Part shown: positions 45,817 to 54,985 of the stretch, piece after piece
How positions within the stretch are numbered: position 1 is the stretch's first letter
Layout of the letters: every line of letters begins with the position of its first letter
Origin: Massilia sp. YIM B02769
Lineage (GTDB): Bacteria; Pseudomonadota; Gammaproteobacteria; Burkholderiales; Burkholderiaceae_D
Length of the DNA: 64,000 nt
NCBI RefSeq assembly: GCF_030411995.1
Contig: NZ_JASNRC010000003.1
Coordinates: 62,001-126,000 of the forward strand
Direction: 5' to 3'
Program-made: the position numbers and the translations under genes
Notes under the pieces: generated by a model
What the model saw: only the letters and a program-made list of their open reading frames with translations
The model's database searches: none
Told to the model about the DNA's origin: nothing

Positions 45817-47031
45817 TTAACGCCCCAGCACCTTCGGTACGCGCGCCCCGCGCAGGCGGAAGGCGTCCGGCATGCCCGAACCCAGCAGCGGCCGCAAATA
45901 CAGCCGGAAGGCGTCGGTGACGTCGGTGCCGCTGTCGCTGATGAATTCGTCTTCCATGGTGCGGGTCTTGCCGGCCACCGCGTCCAGCGGCAGCAGTTCG
46001 TAGTCGACCGAATAGAAGCCGGTGCGGCGGATCGCCACCGAGCCGTCGCGCTCACCCCACATGGCGAACTGCACCGCCTTTTCGCCGACTTCGCGCGCCT
46101 CGCGTGCATCCACGTCCGACACGCAGCCGATGAAGGAGCGCTGCAGGTAGCCGAAGGTGTCGCCGCGCACGCGCTTGATGCCGAGCTTCGCCTTGATTTC
46201 GTCGCACAGCAGATCGGCCAGGGCGCCGCTGCCCGACAGTTGCACGTTGCCGTGGTCGTCGCGCTCGATCTCCTTGGCCAGCAGGGCGGCGACCGCTTCG
46301 CCCGAGGCGTCGTGGATGCCTTCCGAGACGGCGATCACGCAGCGTCCGTGGCGTTGATAGGCGGCTTTCACGTCGGCCAGGAAGCGCTCGAGTTCGAAGG
46401 TGCGCTCGGGAACGTAGATCAGGTGCGGGCCATCGTCCGGGAACTTCTTGCCCAGCGCCGAGGCAGCGGTCAGGAAGCCGGCATGGCGTCCCATCACCAC
46501 GCCCACGTAGACGCCGGGCAGGGCGGCATTGTCGAGATTCGCGCCGGCAAAGGCCTGGGCCACGAAGCGCGCCGCCGAGGGAAAGCCGGGCGTGTGGTCG
46601 TTGCCGGCCAGGTCGTTGTCGATGGTCTTCGGAATGTGGATGCAGCGCAGCGGATAACCGGCCTGGCGCGCTTCCTGGCTGACGATGCGCACCGTGTCGG
46701 CCGAGTCGTTGCCGCCGATGTAGAAGAAATGTTCGATCTCGTGGGCGCGCAGGGTGTCGAAGATGCGCCCGCAGTAGGCGGCGTCGGGCTTGTCGCGCGT
46801 CGAGCCCAGCGCCGAAGAGGGCGTGGCGGCCACCAGTTCCAGGTTGTGGCTGGTTTCCTGGGTCAGGTCGAGGAAGTCCTCGTCGACGATGCCGCGCACG
46901 CCGTGCAGGGCGCCGTAGACGCGGGTGACGTTCTGGAAGCGGCGCGCTTCGAGCGCGACCCCGACCATGGTCTGGTTGATGACGGCGGTCGGCCCGCCTC
47001 CCTGTGCAACAAGAATTTTCCCTGACGACAT
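45817..47031 (-). CDS. pfp: Pyrophosphate-dependent 6-phosphofructokinase
   Basis: Interconverts fructose 6-phosphate and fructose 1,6-bisphosphate with PPi instead of ATP, a reversible step. The 404-residue protein has LVAQGGGPTAVINQTMVG, GGNDSADT at 106-113 and PKTIDND at 134-140. The Asp in GGNDS and the Lys in PKTIDND replace the two glycines that mark ATP-dependent enzymes, which supports PPi use. AGGAG precedes the ATG at 47031. It lies 49 bases after the symporter stop, in line with the symporter and two-component genes, so co-transcription is possible. Confidence 0.93.
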   Translation of the reverse strand: MSSGKILVAQGGGPTAVINQTMVGVALEARRFQNVTRVYGALHGVRGIVDEDFLDLTQETSHNLELVAATPSSALGSTRDKPDAAYCGRIFDTLRAHEIEHFFYIGGNDSADTVRIVSQEARQAGYPLRCIHIPKTIDNDLAGNDHTPGFPSAARFVAQAFAGANLDNAALPGVYVGVVMGRHAGFLTAASALGKKFPDDGPHLIYVPERTFELERFLADVKAAYQRHGRCVIAVSEGIHDASGEAVAALLAKEIERDDHGNVQLSGSGALADLLCDEIKAKLGIKRVRGDTFGYLQRSFIGCVSDVDAREAREVGEKAVQFAMWGERDGSVAIRRTGFYSVDYELLPLDAVAGKTRTMEDEFISDSGTDVTDAFRLYLRPLLGSGMPDAFRLRGARVPKVLGR

Positions 47032-47080
47032 ACACACTCCTCTCAAGTGGACTGCGGAAAAAAACCTTGTGACTTTTCTT

Positions 47081-49129
47081 TCACTCCGGCGCGCGGATGT
47101 AGTCGACCAGCCCATTGCTGGCGCGGCCAGGCGGTGCGGTGAGCAGGCTGACGACGACGACCGCTGCGATCCCGGCCGGCACGCCGAAGATCCCGGCCGA
47201 CATCGGCGCGATATCGAACCAGGCCGCATCCATCCGACCGCCCAGTATCGGGTTGGTGCGCAGCATGTAGTAGAGGCAGGTCAAGAAGCCGACGATCATG
47301 CCGGCAATCGCCCCGGCATGGTTCGCGCGTTTCCAGAACACCCCGAGCACCAGCGGCGCAAACAAAGTCGAGGCCGCCAGTGAAAACGCCGCGCCCACCA
47401 GGGACAGGATATCGGCCGGCTTTTGCGAGGCGGCATAGGCGGCGATGAAGGCAACGGCCAGCAGCAGCAGCTTCGAGATGGTCACGCGCTTTTGCGTGGA
47501 AGCGCCAGGATCGACGATCTTGTAATACACGTCGTGCGACAGGGCGTTGGAGATCGCCAGCAGCAGGCCGTCGGCGGTGGACAGGGCCGCGGCCAGGCCG
47601 CCGGCCGCCACCAGCCCCGAGATCACGTAGGGCAGGCCGCCGATTTCCGGCGTGGCCAGCACCAGCACGTCGCCGTCGATGGCAATTTCCGCCAGCTGCA
47701 CCAGGCCGTCGCCATTGATGTCGGTAATGCTGATCAGCGGGTTGACCTTGTCGACATTCGCCCAATACGAAATCCAGGTCGGCAAGGAGCGGAAGTCGCT
47801 GCCGACCAGGCTCGTATAGATGTCGTACTTCGCCAGCACCGCCAGCGCCGGGATGCTCAAATAAATCAGCAGGATGAAGAACAGGGTCCAGAACACCGAG
47901 CCGCGCGCGGCGTGCACCGAGGGCGTGGTGTAGGAGCGCATCAGGATGTGGGGCAGGGCGGCGGTGCCGAACATCAGGCAGAACACCAGCGCCAGGAAAT
48001 TGTTGCGGCGCGCGTTCGATTCCGCCTCGGTGGCGCCGGGGAAGGGCGCGGCGTGCGGCTGCGGCGGCTGGGCCCGCGCCAGCAGGCGGGCGCGCTGGGC
48101 ACGCCACAGGGTGTCGGCGTCGTCGACGGTTTTCGGATAGGCCGCCAGGGCGCGCTCGGCATTGCGCACGTCGCCCAGCGAGGCATTGCGCAGGCGCGCG
48201 GTGTCGAGGCGGCGCTGGGCCTCCAGCCGGCCCTGTTCCCAGGAGCCCGGCAAGGCAGCCAGGCGGGCGGCATAGTCGTCGGCCTGGCGCCGGAACTGGG
48301 CGCGCACCGCTTCCTCGCGCGGGTCGGCCGCCAGTTGTTCCTCGCGCTGGGCCAGCTTCGGCAGCACCGAACCGTAGGCCACCTGCGGCAACGGGTTGTC
48401 GGCATGCTTGGCCGACAGCCACATGGTCGGAATCAGGAAGGCGACCAGGATGATGATGTACTGCGCCACCTGCGTCCAGGTGATGCCGCGCATGCCGCCC
48501 AGGAAGGAACAGACCAGGATGCTGGCCAGGCCCAGGAAAATCCCCACCGAGAAATCGACGCCGGTAAAGCGCGAAGCGATCAGGCCGACCGCGTAGATCT
48601 GCGCCACCACGTAGATGAACGAGACGATGATCGTCGCCCCGACCGCCAGCGCCCGCACCGGCCCGCCGCGTCCGCCCGCGCCGCCGCCGTAGCGCGCCGC
48701 CAGGTAGTCGGGAATCGTGTATTGGCCGAATTTACGCAGGTAGGGCGCGATCAGCAGCGCTACCAGGCAGTAGCCGCCAGTCCAGCCCATGATGTAGGCC
48801 AGGGCATCGAAGCCATACAGATACAGGCCGCCCGCCAGGCTGATGAAGCTGGCCGCCGAGATCCAGTCGGCGGCGGTGGCCATGCCGTTGAACAGGGCTG
48901 GCACGCGCCGCCCGGCCACATAGTATTCGGTGACGTTCGAGGTGCGGCTGACCACGCCGATGGTGGCGTACAGCACGATGGTGGCGAACATGAACAGGTG
49001 GCCGATCCACAAGCGCGGCATGCCTTCTTTTTCCAGCACCGTCAGGGCCAGCAGGAAGCCGGCGAAGCAGACGCAGAACCAGGCGTAGTAGCCGGACAGG
49101 CGCCGGAAATAGCGCTTGTTGGCCGTCAC
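47081..49129 (-). CDS. Large sodium:solute symporter subunit (VC_2705-type)
   Basis: A 682-residue SSS transporter with about 13-14 membrane segments and the pattern VAGRRVPALFNGMATAADWISAASFISLAGGLYLYG and GLAAALSTADGLLLAISNALSHDV. A hydrophilic, helix-rich insertion (about residues 255-370) splits the membrane part, and a second loop holds an EF-hand-like DINGDGLVQLAE motif near residue 480. These are marks of the long subfamily that always travels with a DUF4212 partner. Homologues move acetate or other small carboxylates. The GTG start at 49129 overlaps the DUF4212 stop (GTGA). Confidence 0.9.
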   Translation of the reverse strand: MTANKRYFRRLSGYYAWFCVCFAGFLLALTVLEKEGMPRLWIGHLFMFATIVLYATIGVVSRTSNVTEYYVAGRRVPALFNGMATAADWISAASFISLAGGLYLYGFDALAYIMGWTGGYCLVALLIAPYLRKFGQYTIPDYLAARYGGGAGGRGGPVRALAVGATIIVSFIYVVAQIYAVGLIASRFTGVDFSVGIFLGLASILVCSFLGGMRGITWTQVAQYIIILVAFLIPTMWLSAKHADNPLPQVAYGSVLPKLAQREEQLAADPREEAVRAQFRRQADDYAARLAALPGSWEQGRLEAQRRLDTARLRNASLGDVRNAERALAAYPKTVDDADTLWRAQRARLLARAQPPQPHAAPFPGATEAESNARRNNFLALVFCLMFGTAALPHILMRSYTTPSVHAARGSVFWTLFFILLIYLSIPALAVLAKYDIYTSLVGSDFRSLPTWISYWANVDKVNPLISITDINGDGLVQLAEIAIDGDVLVLATPEIGGLPYVISGLVAAGGLAAALSTADGLLLAISNALSHDVYYKIVDPGASTQKRVTISKLLLLAVAFIAAYAASQKPADILSLVGAAFSLAASTLFAPLVLGVFWKRANHAGAIAGMIVGFLTCLYYMLRTNPILGGRMDAAWFDIAPMSAGIFGVPAGIAAVVVVSLLTAPPGRASNGLVDYIRAPE

Positions 49130-49440
49130 GCGGACTCCTCCATGGCGCGCGTGTAGGCGGCGTCGAGCTGGCGCATGCGCCAGGCGTAGAAGCCGATGAT
49201 GGCCAGGCAGACCAGCGAGGCGCCTTGCGCCGCCATGTAGAACGAGAGCGGCCAGCCGAAGATCGTGATCCGCGCCAGTTCGCGCGCAAAGTACACGGTG
49301 CAAAAGCCGGTGAGCAGCCACAGTCCCATCAGGATGGCGGTCAGGCGCCGGGTGCGGCGCCAGTGCAGGGCGCGCTCGGCCAGCTGCAAGCGCTGGCGAC
49401 GCAGGTCGGAGTCTTGGGAAGGCGCGGATTCAGGCGGCAT
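49126..49440 (-). CDS. DUF4212 small symporter-partner membrane protein
   Basis: A 104-residue protein with two membrane segments (about 33-55 and 63-86), preceded by an Arg-rich cytoplasmic start. The motif FCTVYFARELARITIFGWPLSFYMAAQGA is that of the small subunit paired with VC_2705-type symporters. Its stop overlaps the symporter start by four bases, so the two are made together. Its start overlaps the end of the upstream kinase gene by 11 bases. Role in transport assembly is inferred. Confidence 0.9.
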   Translation of the reverse strand: MPPESAPSQDSDLRRQRLQLAERALHWRRTRRLTAILMGLWLLTGFCTVYFARELARITIFGWPLSFYMAAQGASLVCLAIIGFYAWRMRQLDAAYTRAMEESA

Positions 49441-50986
49441 CGATGGGGTCGCTGGCGGGTGGCGGGAAGGTCAGCCGGAACAGGCTGCCCGGAAATTTCT
49501 TCGAATGGCTGCGCGGGTTGTTGAAGATGTCGACCTCGGCATTGTGCTGGCCGGCGATCTCGCGCACGATGGCCAGCCCGAGGCCGCTGCCGCTGGCGCT
49601 GTTGTCCAGGATACGGTAGAAGCGCTCGAACACGTGGGCGCGCTCGGCCGGGGCGATGCCGGGGCCGGTGTCCTCGACTTCCAGCAAGGCGTGCTCGCCA
49701 TCGCGGCGTACGCGCACCGTGACGCTGCCGCCGGCCGGCGTATAGCGCAGGGCATTGTCGATCAGGTTCGACAGCAGTTCGCGCAGCATCATGGCGTTGC
49801 CGGCAATGGTCACCGGTTCGTCGTGCGGCTCGTAGCCGAGGTCGATGTCGTGGGAAAACGAGGCCTGGACCCAGTCCTGCACCACGCTCACGGCCAGCGC
49901 GCCGAGCTCGATTTCCTCGAAGGCGAGGCCGGCATGCGGCTGGTTTTCCGCACGCGCCAGGGCCAGCAGCTGGTTCACCAGGCGCGTGGCCGACTCCGAG
50001 CTCTTGGCCAATTGCTCCAGCGAGCGGTGGATTTCATCGGGGTCGACCTGGCGCAGCGCCAGTTCGGACTGCATGCGCATGCCGGCCAGCGGCGTCTTCA
50101 TCTGGTGGGCGGCATCGGCAATGAAACGCTTCTGCATGTCGATGGTCTGGGCCAGGCGGCCCAGCATGTCGTTGAGCGAGCCGACAAGCGGCGAAATTTC
50201 TTCCGGCACTTGCCGGGAATCGATGGGCGACAGATCGTCCGAGGAGCGCGCGCGGATGCGCTCCTGCAGCTCGGCCAGCGGCGACAGCCCGCGCGACAGG
50301 GCAAACCACACCAGGGCCAGGATCACCGGCAGGATAATGAACTGGGGCAGGATCACGCCCTTGATGATTTCGTTGGCGAGCAGGGCGCGCTTGTCCAGGG
50401 TTTCGCCGACTTGCACCAGGGCCTTGCGTGCGGCGGGCTCGTCGGCGTTGGCGGCGGCGTCGGCCTGGTGGAAAGGGTCGAGGTTCACATACAAATAGGC
50501 CACGCGCACCGGCGTGCCGTGCACGGCGTCGTTGCGGAAGTGCACCGCGCCGTCCTTGTCGCCTTCGTCATCGCGCGGGCGCGGCAGTTCGCGGTCGCCA
50601 TCGATGTGGCCGCCGCCCGCATCGCGTATCTGGAAGTAGACGCTGTCGACGTCGTCGGCGCGCAGGATGTCGCGCGCGCTGCCGGGCAGGCGGGTAGCAA
50701 TCGCCCCGTCCACCTCGCGCACCTGCTGGGCCAGTACCGTGACCCGGTCTTCCAACGCATGGTCGAAGGGTTGATTGGCGATCGATTTCGCCACCAGGTA
50801 AGTAATGGCGATGCTCATCGGCCACAGCAGCAGCAGGGGCGCCAGCATCCAGTCGAGGATTTCGCCGAACAGCGAATGCTGGATGCTCGCCTCGGGCTCG
50901 GGATTCGGCGGCGTGTACAGCGGCTCGTGCAACCCTGCCGGCAAGGCGCTGTCGGGCGGCACGAGGCCGGCGTCGCGGTCGTTCAC
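49430..50986 (-). CDS. Sensor histidine kinase (TctE-like)
   Basis: A 518-residue membrane kinase with a 45-residue cytoplasmic start, TM1 (about 47-68), a periplasmic domain to about 215 with a TctE-type N-terminal sensor pattern, TM2 (about 215-236), HAMP, the phospho-acceptor FIADAAHQMKTPLAGMRMQ, and the ATPase boxes LLSNLIDNALRYTPAGG, VEDTGPGIAP and GSGLGLAIVREIAGQH. It shares an operon with its regulator and with a carboxylate-type symporter, which it presumably controls. Confidence 0.93.
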   Translation of the reverse strand: MNDRDAGLVPPDSALPAGLHEPLYTPPNPEPEASIQHSLFGEILDWMLAPLLLLWPMSIAITYLVAKSIANQPFDHALEDRVTVLAQQVREVDGAIATRLPGSARDILRADDVDSVYFQIRDAGGGHIDGDRELPRPRDDEGDKDGAVHFRNDAVHGTPVRVAYLYVNLDPFHQADAAANADEPAARKALVQVGETLDKRALLANEIIKGVILPQFIILPVILALVWFALSRGLSPLAELQERIRARSSDDLSPIDSRQVPEEISPLVGSLNDMLGRLAQTIDMQKRFIADAAHQMKTPLAGMRMQSELALRQVDPDEIHRSLEQLAKSSESATRLVNQLLALARAENQPHAGLAFEEIELGALAVSVVQDWVQASFSHDIDLGYEPHDEPVTIAGNAMMLRELLSNLIDNALRYTPAGGSVTVRVRRDGEHALLEVEDTGPGIAPAERAHVFERFYRILDNSASGSGLGLAIVREIAGQHNAEVDIFNNPRSHSKKFPGSLFRLTFPPPASDPIDAA

Positions 50987-50996
50987 GTGGGTTTAT

Positions 50997-51719
50997 TTAC
51001 TTGTGTTCGCTGGCGGCTTCGGCGCCGGCGCCGGCGCCCGAGCGTGCGGCGTCGGAATATTTTTCCAGGCAATAGCCGAGCCCGCGCACCGTGGCGATGC
51101 GCACGCCGCCGACCTCGATCTTCTTGCGCAGCCGGTGCACATAGACTTCGATGGCGTTGTTCGAGACCTCTTCTCCCCATTCGCACAGGTGGTCGACCAG
51201 CTGCTCCTTCGAGACCAGGCGGCCGGTGCGCGCCAGCAGGATTTCCAGCAGGCCCAGTTCGCGCGCCGAGAGATCGAGCATCTGCTCGTTGATGTAGGCG
51301 CTGCGCCCGACCTGGTCATAGACCAGCGGGCCGTGGCGGATGACGGCCGGGCCGCCGCCGGCGCCGCGCCGGGTCAGGGCGCGCACCCGCGCTTCCAGTT
51401 CCGACAGGGCGAAAGGCTTGGCCATGTAGTCGTCGGCGCCCAGGTCCAGGCCCTCGACGCGCTGCTCGACCGAGTCGGCGGCGGTGAGGATCAGCACCGG
51501 CAGCAGGGAAGAGCGGGCGCGCAGGCGGCGCAGCACTTCCAGGCCGGGCATGCGCGGCAGGCCGAGGTCGAGGATGAGGAGGTCGAACTCCTGGGTGGAG
51601 AGGGCGGTGTCGGCGTCGGCGCCGTTGCGCACGCAATCGATCGCGTAGCCGGATTGACGCAGGGAGCGCGTCAGCCCGTCCGCGAGTACGCTATCATCTT
51701 CTGCAAGTAGAATTCGCAT
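50997..51719 (-). CDS. OmpR-family response regulator (TctD/QseB-like)
   Basis: A 240-residue regulator: receiver domain (ILLAEDDSVLADGL, phospho-acceptor in LLILDLGLPRMPGLEV, Lys in DYMAKPFALSELEAR) and winged-helix domain (LSARELGLLEILLARTGRLVSKEQL, NNAIEVYVHRLRKKIE, VRGLGYCLEKY), with a short Ala-rich tail. The ATG at 51719 begins at the first receiver strand; 14 upstream codons were rejected. First in the unit with the kinase (10 bases), DUF4212 and symporter. Divergent from recA. Confidence 0.92.
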   Translation of the reverse strand: MRILLAEDDSVLADGLTRSLRQSGYAIDCVRNGADADTALSTQEFDLLILDLGLPRMPGLEVLRRLRARSSLLPVLILTAADSVEQRVEGLDLGADDYMAKPFALSELEARVRALTRRGAGGGPAVIRHGPLVYDQVGRSAYINEQMLDLSARELGLLEILLARTGRLVSKEQLVDHLCEWGEEVSNNAIEVYVHRLRKKIEVGGVRIATVRGLGYCLEKYSDAARSGAGAGAEAASEHK

Positions 51720-51819
51720 GGTTGTACCCTGTTTTCGATTAAACCCCGGTGCTGCCTTCATTGTGTTTGATTTAGCGCAACAATGCGAGTTTTCTCAAAC
51801 CGACATTTCATTTTTTCGC

Positions 51820-51848
51820 TTGCCAAAACCACTGGATTTTTATACAGT
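51820..51848 (+). promoter_or_regulatory. recA promoter with LexA box
   Basis: TTGCCA (51820-51825), a 17-base spacer and TACAGT (51843-51848) form a sigma-70 promoter. CTGG-ATTTTTAT-ACAG at 51832-51847 matches the LexA operator (CTGT-N8-ACAG) with one change and covers the spacer and -10. recA starts 64 bases further on. Confidence 0.85.
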
Positions 51849-51911
51849 ACTAGCTATTGAAACGCGCGACGGCGCCCACACCTTGGTTACCTCCAAGACT
51901 GAAAGAAAATT

Positions 51912-52997
51912 ATGGACGACAAAAAATCCGCAGTAAATGCCTCCGAAAAAGGCAAGGCGCTGGCTGCCGCCCTCGCGCAAATCGAAAAGCAGTTCGGCAA
52001 GGGCTCGGTCATGCGCATGGACGCGAATGCACCGGTCGAAGAAGTGCAAACCGTGTCCACCGGCTCGCTGGGCCTGGACATCGCCCTCGGCGTCGGCGGC
52101 CTGCCGCGCGGCCGTATCGTGGAAATCTACGGTCCGGAGTCGTCGGGTAAAACCACGCTGACCCTGCAGACCATCGCCCAGATGCAAAAGCTCGGCGGCA
52201 CTTGCGCCTTCATCGACGCCGAGCACGCGCTCGACGTCGGCTATGCGCAAAAGCTGGGCATCAAGCTCGACGAGCTGCTGATCTCGCAGCCCGACACCGG
52301 CGAACAGGCCCTGGAAATCACCGACGCCCTGGTGCGTTCGGGTTCGGTCGACCTGGTGGTCATCGACTCGGTGGCGGCACTGACCCCGCGCGCCGAGATC
52401 GAAGGCGACATGGGCGACTCGCTGCCGGGCCTGCAAGCCCGCCTGATGTCGCAGGCGCTGCGCAAGCTCACCGGCTCGATCAACCGTACCAACACCCTGG
52501 TGATCTTCATTAACCAGATCCGTATGAAGATCGGCGTCATGTTCGGCAGCCCGGAAACCACGACCGGCGGTAACGCGCTGAAGTTCTACGCCTCGGTGCG
52601 CATGGACATCCGCCGTACCGGTTCGATCAAGTCGGGCGACGAGGTGATCGGTAACGAAACCAAGGTCAAGGTCGTCAAGAACAAGATCGCGCCACCGTTC
52701 AAGGAAGCCCACTTCGACATCCTGTACGGAGAAGGCACCTCGCGCGAAGGCGAAATCCTGGATCTGGGCGCCGACAACAAGATCGTCGAGAAGTCGGGTT
52801 CCTGGTACAGCTACAACGGCGAACGCATTGGCCAGGGTAAAGATAACGCACGTCAGTTCCTGAAAGACCGTCCGGCACTGGCACGCGAAATCGAAAACAA
52901 GGTCCGCGCCGCGCTGGGCGTACGCGAACTGCCGCCGGTTGCCGCTGCGCCAGCTGGCGACGACGACAAGGCGAAGCTGAAAGCCGTGTCGGAATAA
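51912..52997 (+). CDS. recA: Recombinase RecA
   Basis: RecA forms filaments on single-stranded DNA for recombination and triggers LexA self-cleavage. The 361-residue protein has Walker A GPESSGKT at 74-81, the Walker B strand [21 protein letters not shown], loop L2 [18 protein letters not shown] and the short acidic/Ala tail. ATTATGGACG start is the family N-terminus MDDKKS. It is followed by recX after 43 bases and regulated by the LexA box upstream. Confidence 0.99.
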   Translation: MDDKKSAVNASEKGKALAAALAQIEKQFGKGSVMRMDANAPVEEVQTVSTGSLGLDIALGVGGLPRGRIVEIYGPESSGKTTLTLQTIAQMQKLGGTCAFIDAEHALDVGYAQKLGIKLDELLISQPDTGEQALEITDALVRSGSVDLVVIDSVAALTPRAEIEGDMGDSLPGLQARLMSQALRKLTGSINRTNTLVIFINQIRMKIGVMFGSPETTTGGNALKFYASVRMDIRRTGSIKSGDEVIGNETKVKVVKNKIAPPFKEAHFDILYGEGTSREGEILDLGADNKIVEKSGSWYSYNGERIGQGKDNARQFLKDRPALAREIENKVRAALGVRELPPVAAAPAGDDDKAKLKAVSE

Positions 52998-53040
52998 GCT
53001 TGAAGGTGTCCTACGCAGTATCGGCAACATTGGCAGCATC

Positions 53041-53502
53041 ATGCGCGCGCCACCGCTGAGCCTGAAAGCACGGGCGCTGCGCTTCCTCTCCATGAGGGAG
53101 CACAGCCGGCTCGAGCTGGGGCGCAAGCTGGCGCGCCATGCCGAGGAGGGCGACGACGTCGAAGCCCTCCTCGATTTCCTCGAAAAGAACAACTGGCTGT
53201 CGCAGGAGCGTTTCGCTGAATCCCTGATTCACCGAAAAGCCTCCCGCTACGGCAACAGCCGGGTCGTGGCCGAGCTGCAAAGCCACGGCGTCAACGGCGA
53301 AGCCCTGGCCGAGCTCAAGTCCGAGCTGGCCTCGAGCGAAAAGGCGCGCGCCGTCGACGTCTGGCGCCGCAAGTTCGGCACCGTGGCGCAAGATGCGGCC
53401 GAGCGCAGCAAGCAGATGCGCTTCCTGATGGCGCGCGGCTTTTCCAGCGGCGCCGTGCGCGAAGCACTCAAGGGTGCGCCGGAAGACGACGACGCGTTCT
53501 GA
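53041..53502 (+). CDS. recX: Regulatory protein RecX
   Basis: RecX binds and limits RecA filaments. The 153-residue all-helical protein has three RecX repeats: [60 protein letters not shown] and a third block ending [20 protein letters not shown]. It is in the usual place behind recA, probably on the same transcript. No clear terminator follows within the 232-base gap to the next gene, in which I see nothing else. Confidence 0.94.
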   Translation: MRAPPLSLKARALRFLSMREHSRLELGRKLARHAEEGDDVEALLDFLEKNNWLSQERFAESLIHRKASRYGNSRVVAELQSHGVNGEALAELKSELASSEKARAVDVWRRKFGTVAQDAAERSKQMRFLMARGFSSGAVREALKGAPEDDDAF

Positions 53503-53734
53503 GTCGTCGCGCTTCGGGCCATCACGTTTCACTCTCGTATGAAGCAGGCGCCAGCGCGGAGCGCCATTCGTTGATATGCGCCCGCATATTCCTCAACGAC
53601 GGATGGTGCTGCGCGCTGGGGCTTGCCGGCGGCCGCCCCGTGCGGCCGGACCGCGGCGCATTGCCGCAATCGACACGGCGTCCGTCGTCCTGGCAACGGC
53701 GCGCGCCGCGACCACGCGAACAAGAAGGACAAGC

Positions 53735-54094
53735 ATGAAAGCGCTGCTCGCACTGGCATTCACCGCCACCCTCGCTGGCTGCACCCAGCCACCCGTCACC
53801 CCCACCGGGGTCTATGTCCTCAGCACCGCCGACATGTCGGTCGTCCTCGACGTGCGTCCCGGCGGCGACTACGTCCTGCAAACCAGCGGCCCCGGCCGCA
53901 ACACCGACGAAATCCGCGGCTCCTGGCGCGAAGAAACCGGGCCGGCCCTGTCGGTCTCGTTTTCCGGCATCGTCTGGCACGGCACCGAGCCCGAAGCCGG
54001 CAATGCGGTCTGGGCCGCCACCATCGACAGCGACTCCCAGATCTGCCTCGACCGCGACGGCCAGCACTGCTTCTTCCGCAACGATTTTTCCTGA
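53735..54094 (+). CDS. Small lipoprotein of unknown function
   Basis: A 119-residue protein beginning with a lipoprotein signal (MKALLALAFTATLAGCTQPP, Cys16). The mature part is about 100 residues, beta-rich, with GVYVLSTADMSVVLDVRPGGDYVLQ and two cysteines near the end (QICLDRDGQHCFF). AGAAGGA precedes the ATG by 5-6 bases. Membrane anchoring is inferred from the lipobox. I do not recognise a family. Confidence 0.75.
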   Translation: MKALLALAFTATLAGCTQPPVTPTGVYVLSTADMSVVLDVRPGGDYVLQTSGPGRNTDEIRGSWREETGPALSVSFSGIVWHGTEPEAGNAVWAATIDSDSQICLDRDGQHCFFRNDFS

Positions 54095-54346
54095 GCCGCC
54101 CCACGCCCGCCCGACATCGCGGATCGGGCAGCGGCAACATTGGCAAGCTTGCCACGCTTCCCGCGATACCCCGCCCTCTAGTGTGGTCACTCAGTCATGT
54201 AACGGTGCGCCCGCCATCGGCCTGTGCTAAACTTTCACGGTTTAAGCAGCGCCGCATGAGCGGTTGTTGCCGCAGAAGCTGCGGCGACGTGCGATTCAAG
54301 CACACCGGCTGCATACATTTACCGCCGCCCTGTCGGCACCGTTTTT

Positions 54347-54910
54347 ATGCCCTTGTCTTCTCCCGCTTCGCGCCAGCTCCGGCACACGCGCGCCATTACC
54401 GTCGAAGCGTATGCGCGCGACGATGGTCTGTGGGATCTTGACGCGCGTATCCGCGACGTCAAGGAACAAGACATCGTGCTCGCCTCCGGCACGCGTCCCG
54501 CCGGCACCGCCGTGCACGACCTGCGCCTGCGCGTCACCATCAACCGCGACCTCGAGATCGTCGACGCCGAAGCAGCGTCCGACTCGGTGCCGTACCCCGG
54601 CTACTGCGATTCCATCGGTCCCGCTTATAAAAAGCTGATCGGCATGTCGCTGGCCAAGCATTTCCGGCTGCACCTGAAAGACCGCCTTTCCGGCGTGCTC
54701 GGCTGCACCCACCTGACTGAACTGGCGCAGGTCTTGCCCACAGCGGCAATCCAGGCCTTCGCCGATGATGCGTTCGAGACGCGCAACGCCGCCAACGACG
54801 GCGACGCTGAGCGTCCTTACGAAATCGACCGCTGCCACGCGTTGCGGGCCGATGGACCCGCTGTGGCACAGTATTACCCTCGCTGGGCGATCAAGGCCGT
54901 ACCGGAGTAG
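54347..54910 (+). CDS. DUF2889-family protein
   Basis: A 187-residue protein matching the DUF2889 pattern: RAITVEAYARDDGLWDLDARIRDVKEQD, the central VHDLRLRVTINRDLEIVDAEAASDSVPYPGYC, and GVLGCTHLTELAQVLPTAAIQAF with a conserved Cys-Thr-His. Family members are widespread in betaproteobacteria; the function is unknown. No membrane segment. A small ACTTCG/CGAAGT hairpin with a TTTT tract follows the stop and may be a weak terminator. The 252 bases upstream hold a TGTGCTAAACT extended -10-like stretch and nothing more. Confidence 0.82.
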   Translation: MPLSSPASRQLRHTRAITVEAYARDDGLWDLDARIRDVKEQDIVLASGTRPAGTAVHDLRLRVTINRDLEIVDAEAASDSVPYPGYCDSIGPAYKKLIGMSLAKHFRLHLKDRLSGVLGCTHLTELAQVLPTAAIQAFADDAFETRNAANDGDAERPYEIDRCHALRADGPAVAQYYPRWAIKAVPE

Positions 54911-54985
54911 ACTTCGCTGTCGAAGTTTTCCACGAAGTTTCTAATTAACTATCCAAATCAGTAACAGAGAAGAAGGGAAGCCAGC

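Noticed and set aside
50997..51761. Longer start for the response regulator at 51761
   Set aside because: The extra 14 residues precede the first receiver strand and overlap the recA upstream region; the ATG at 51719 gives the normal family start.
53503..54346. Additional small genes in the recX-DUF2889 interval
   Set aside because: Besides the lipoprotein at 53735, remaining frames are Arg/Pro-rich shadows with no ribosome binding site.
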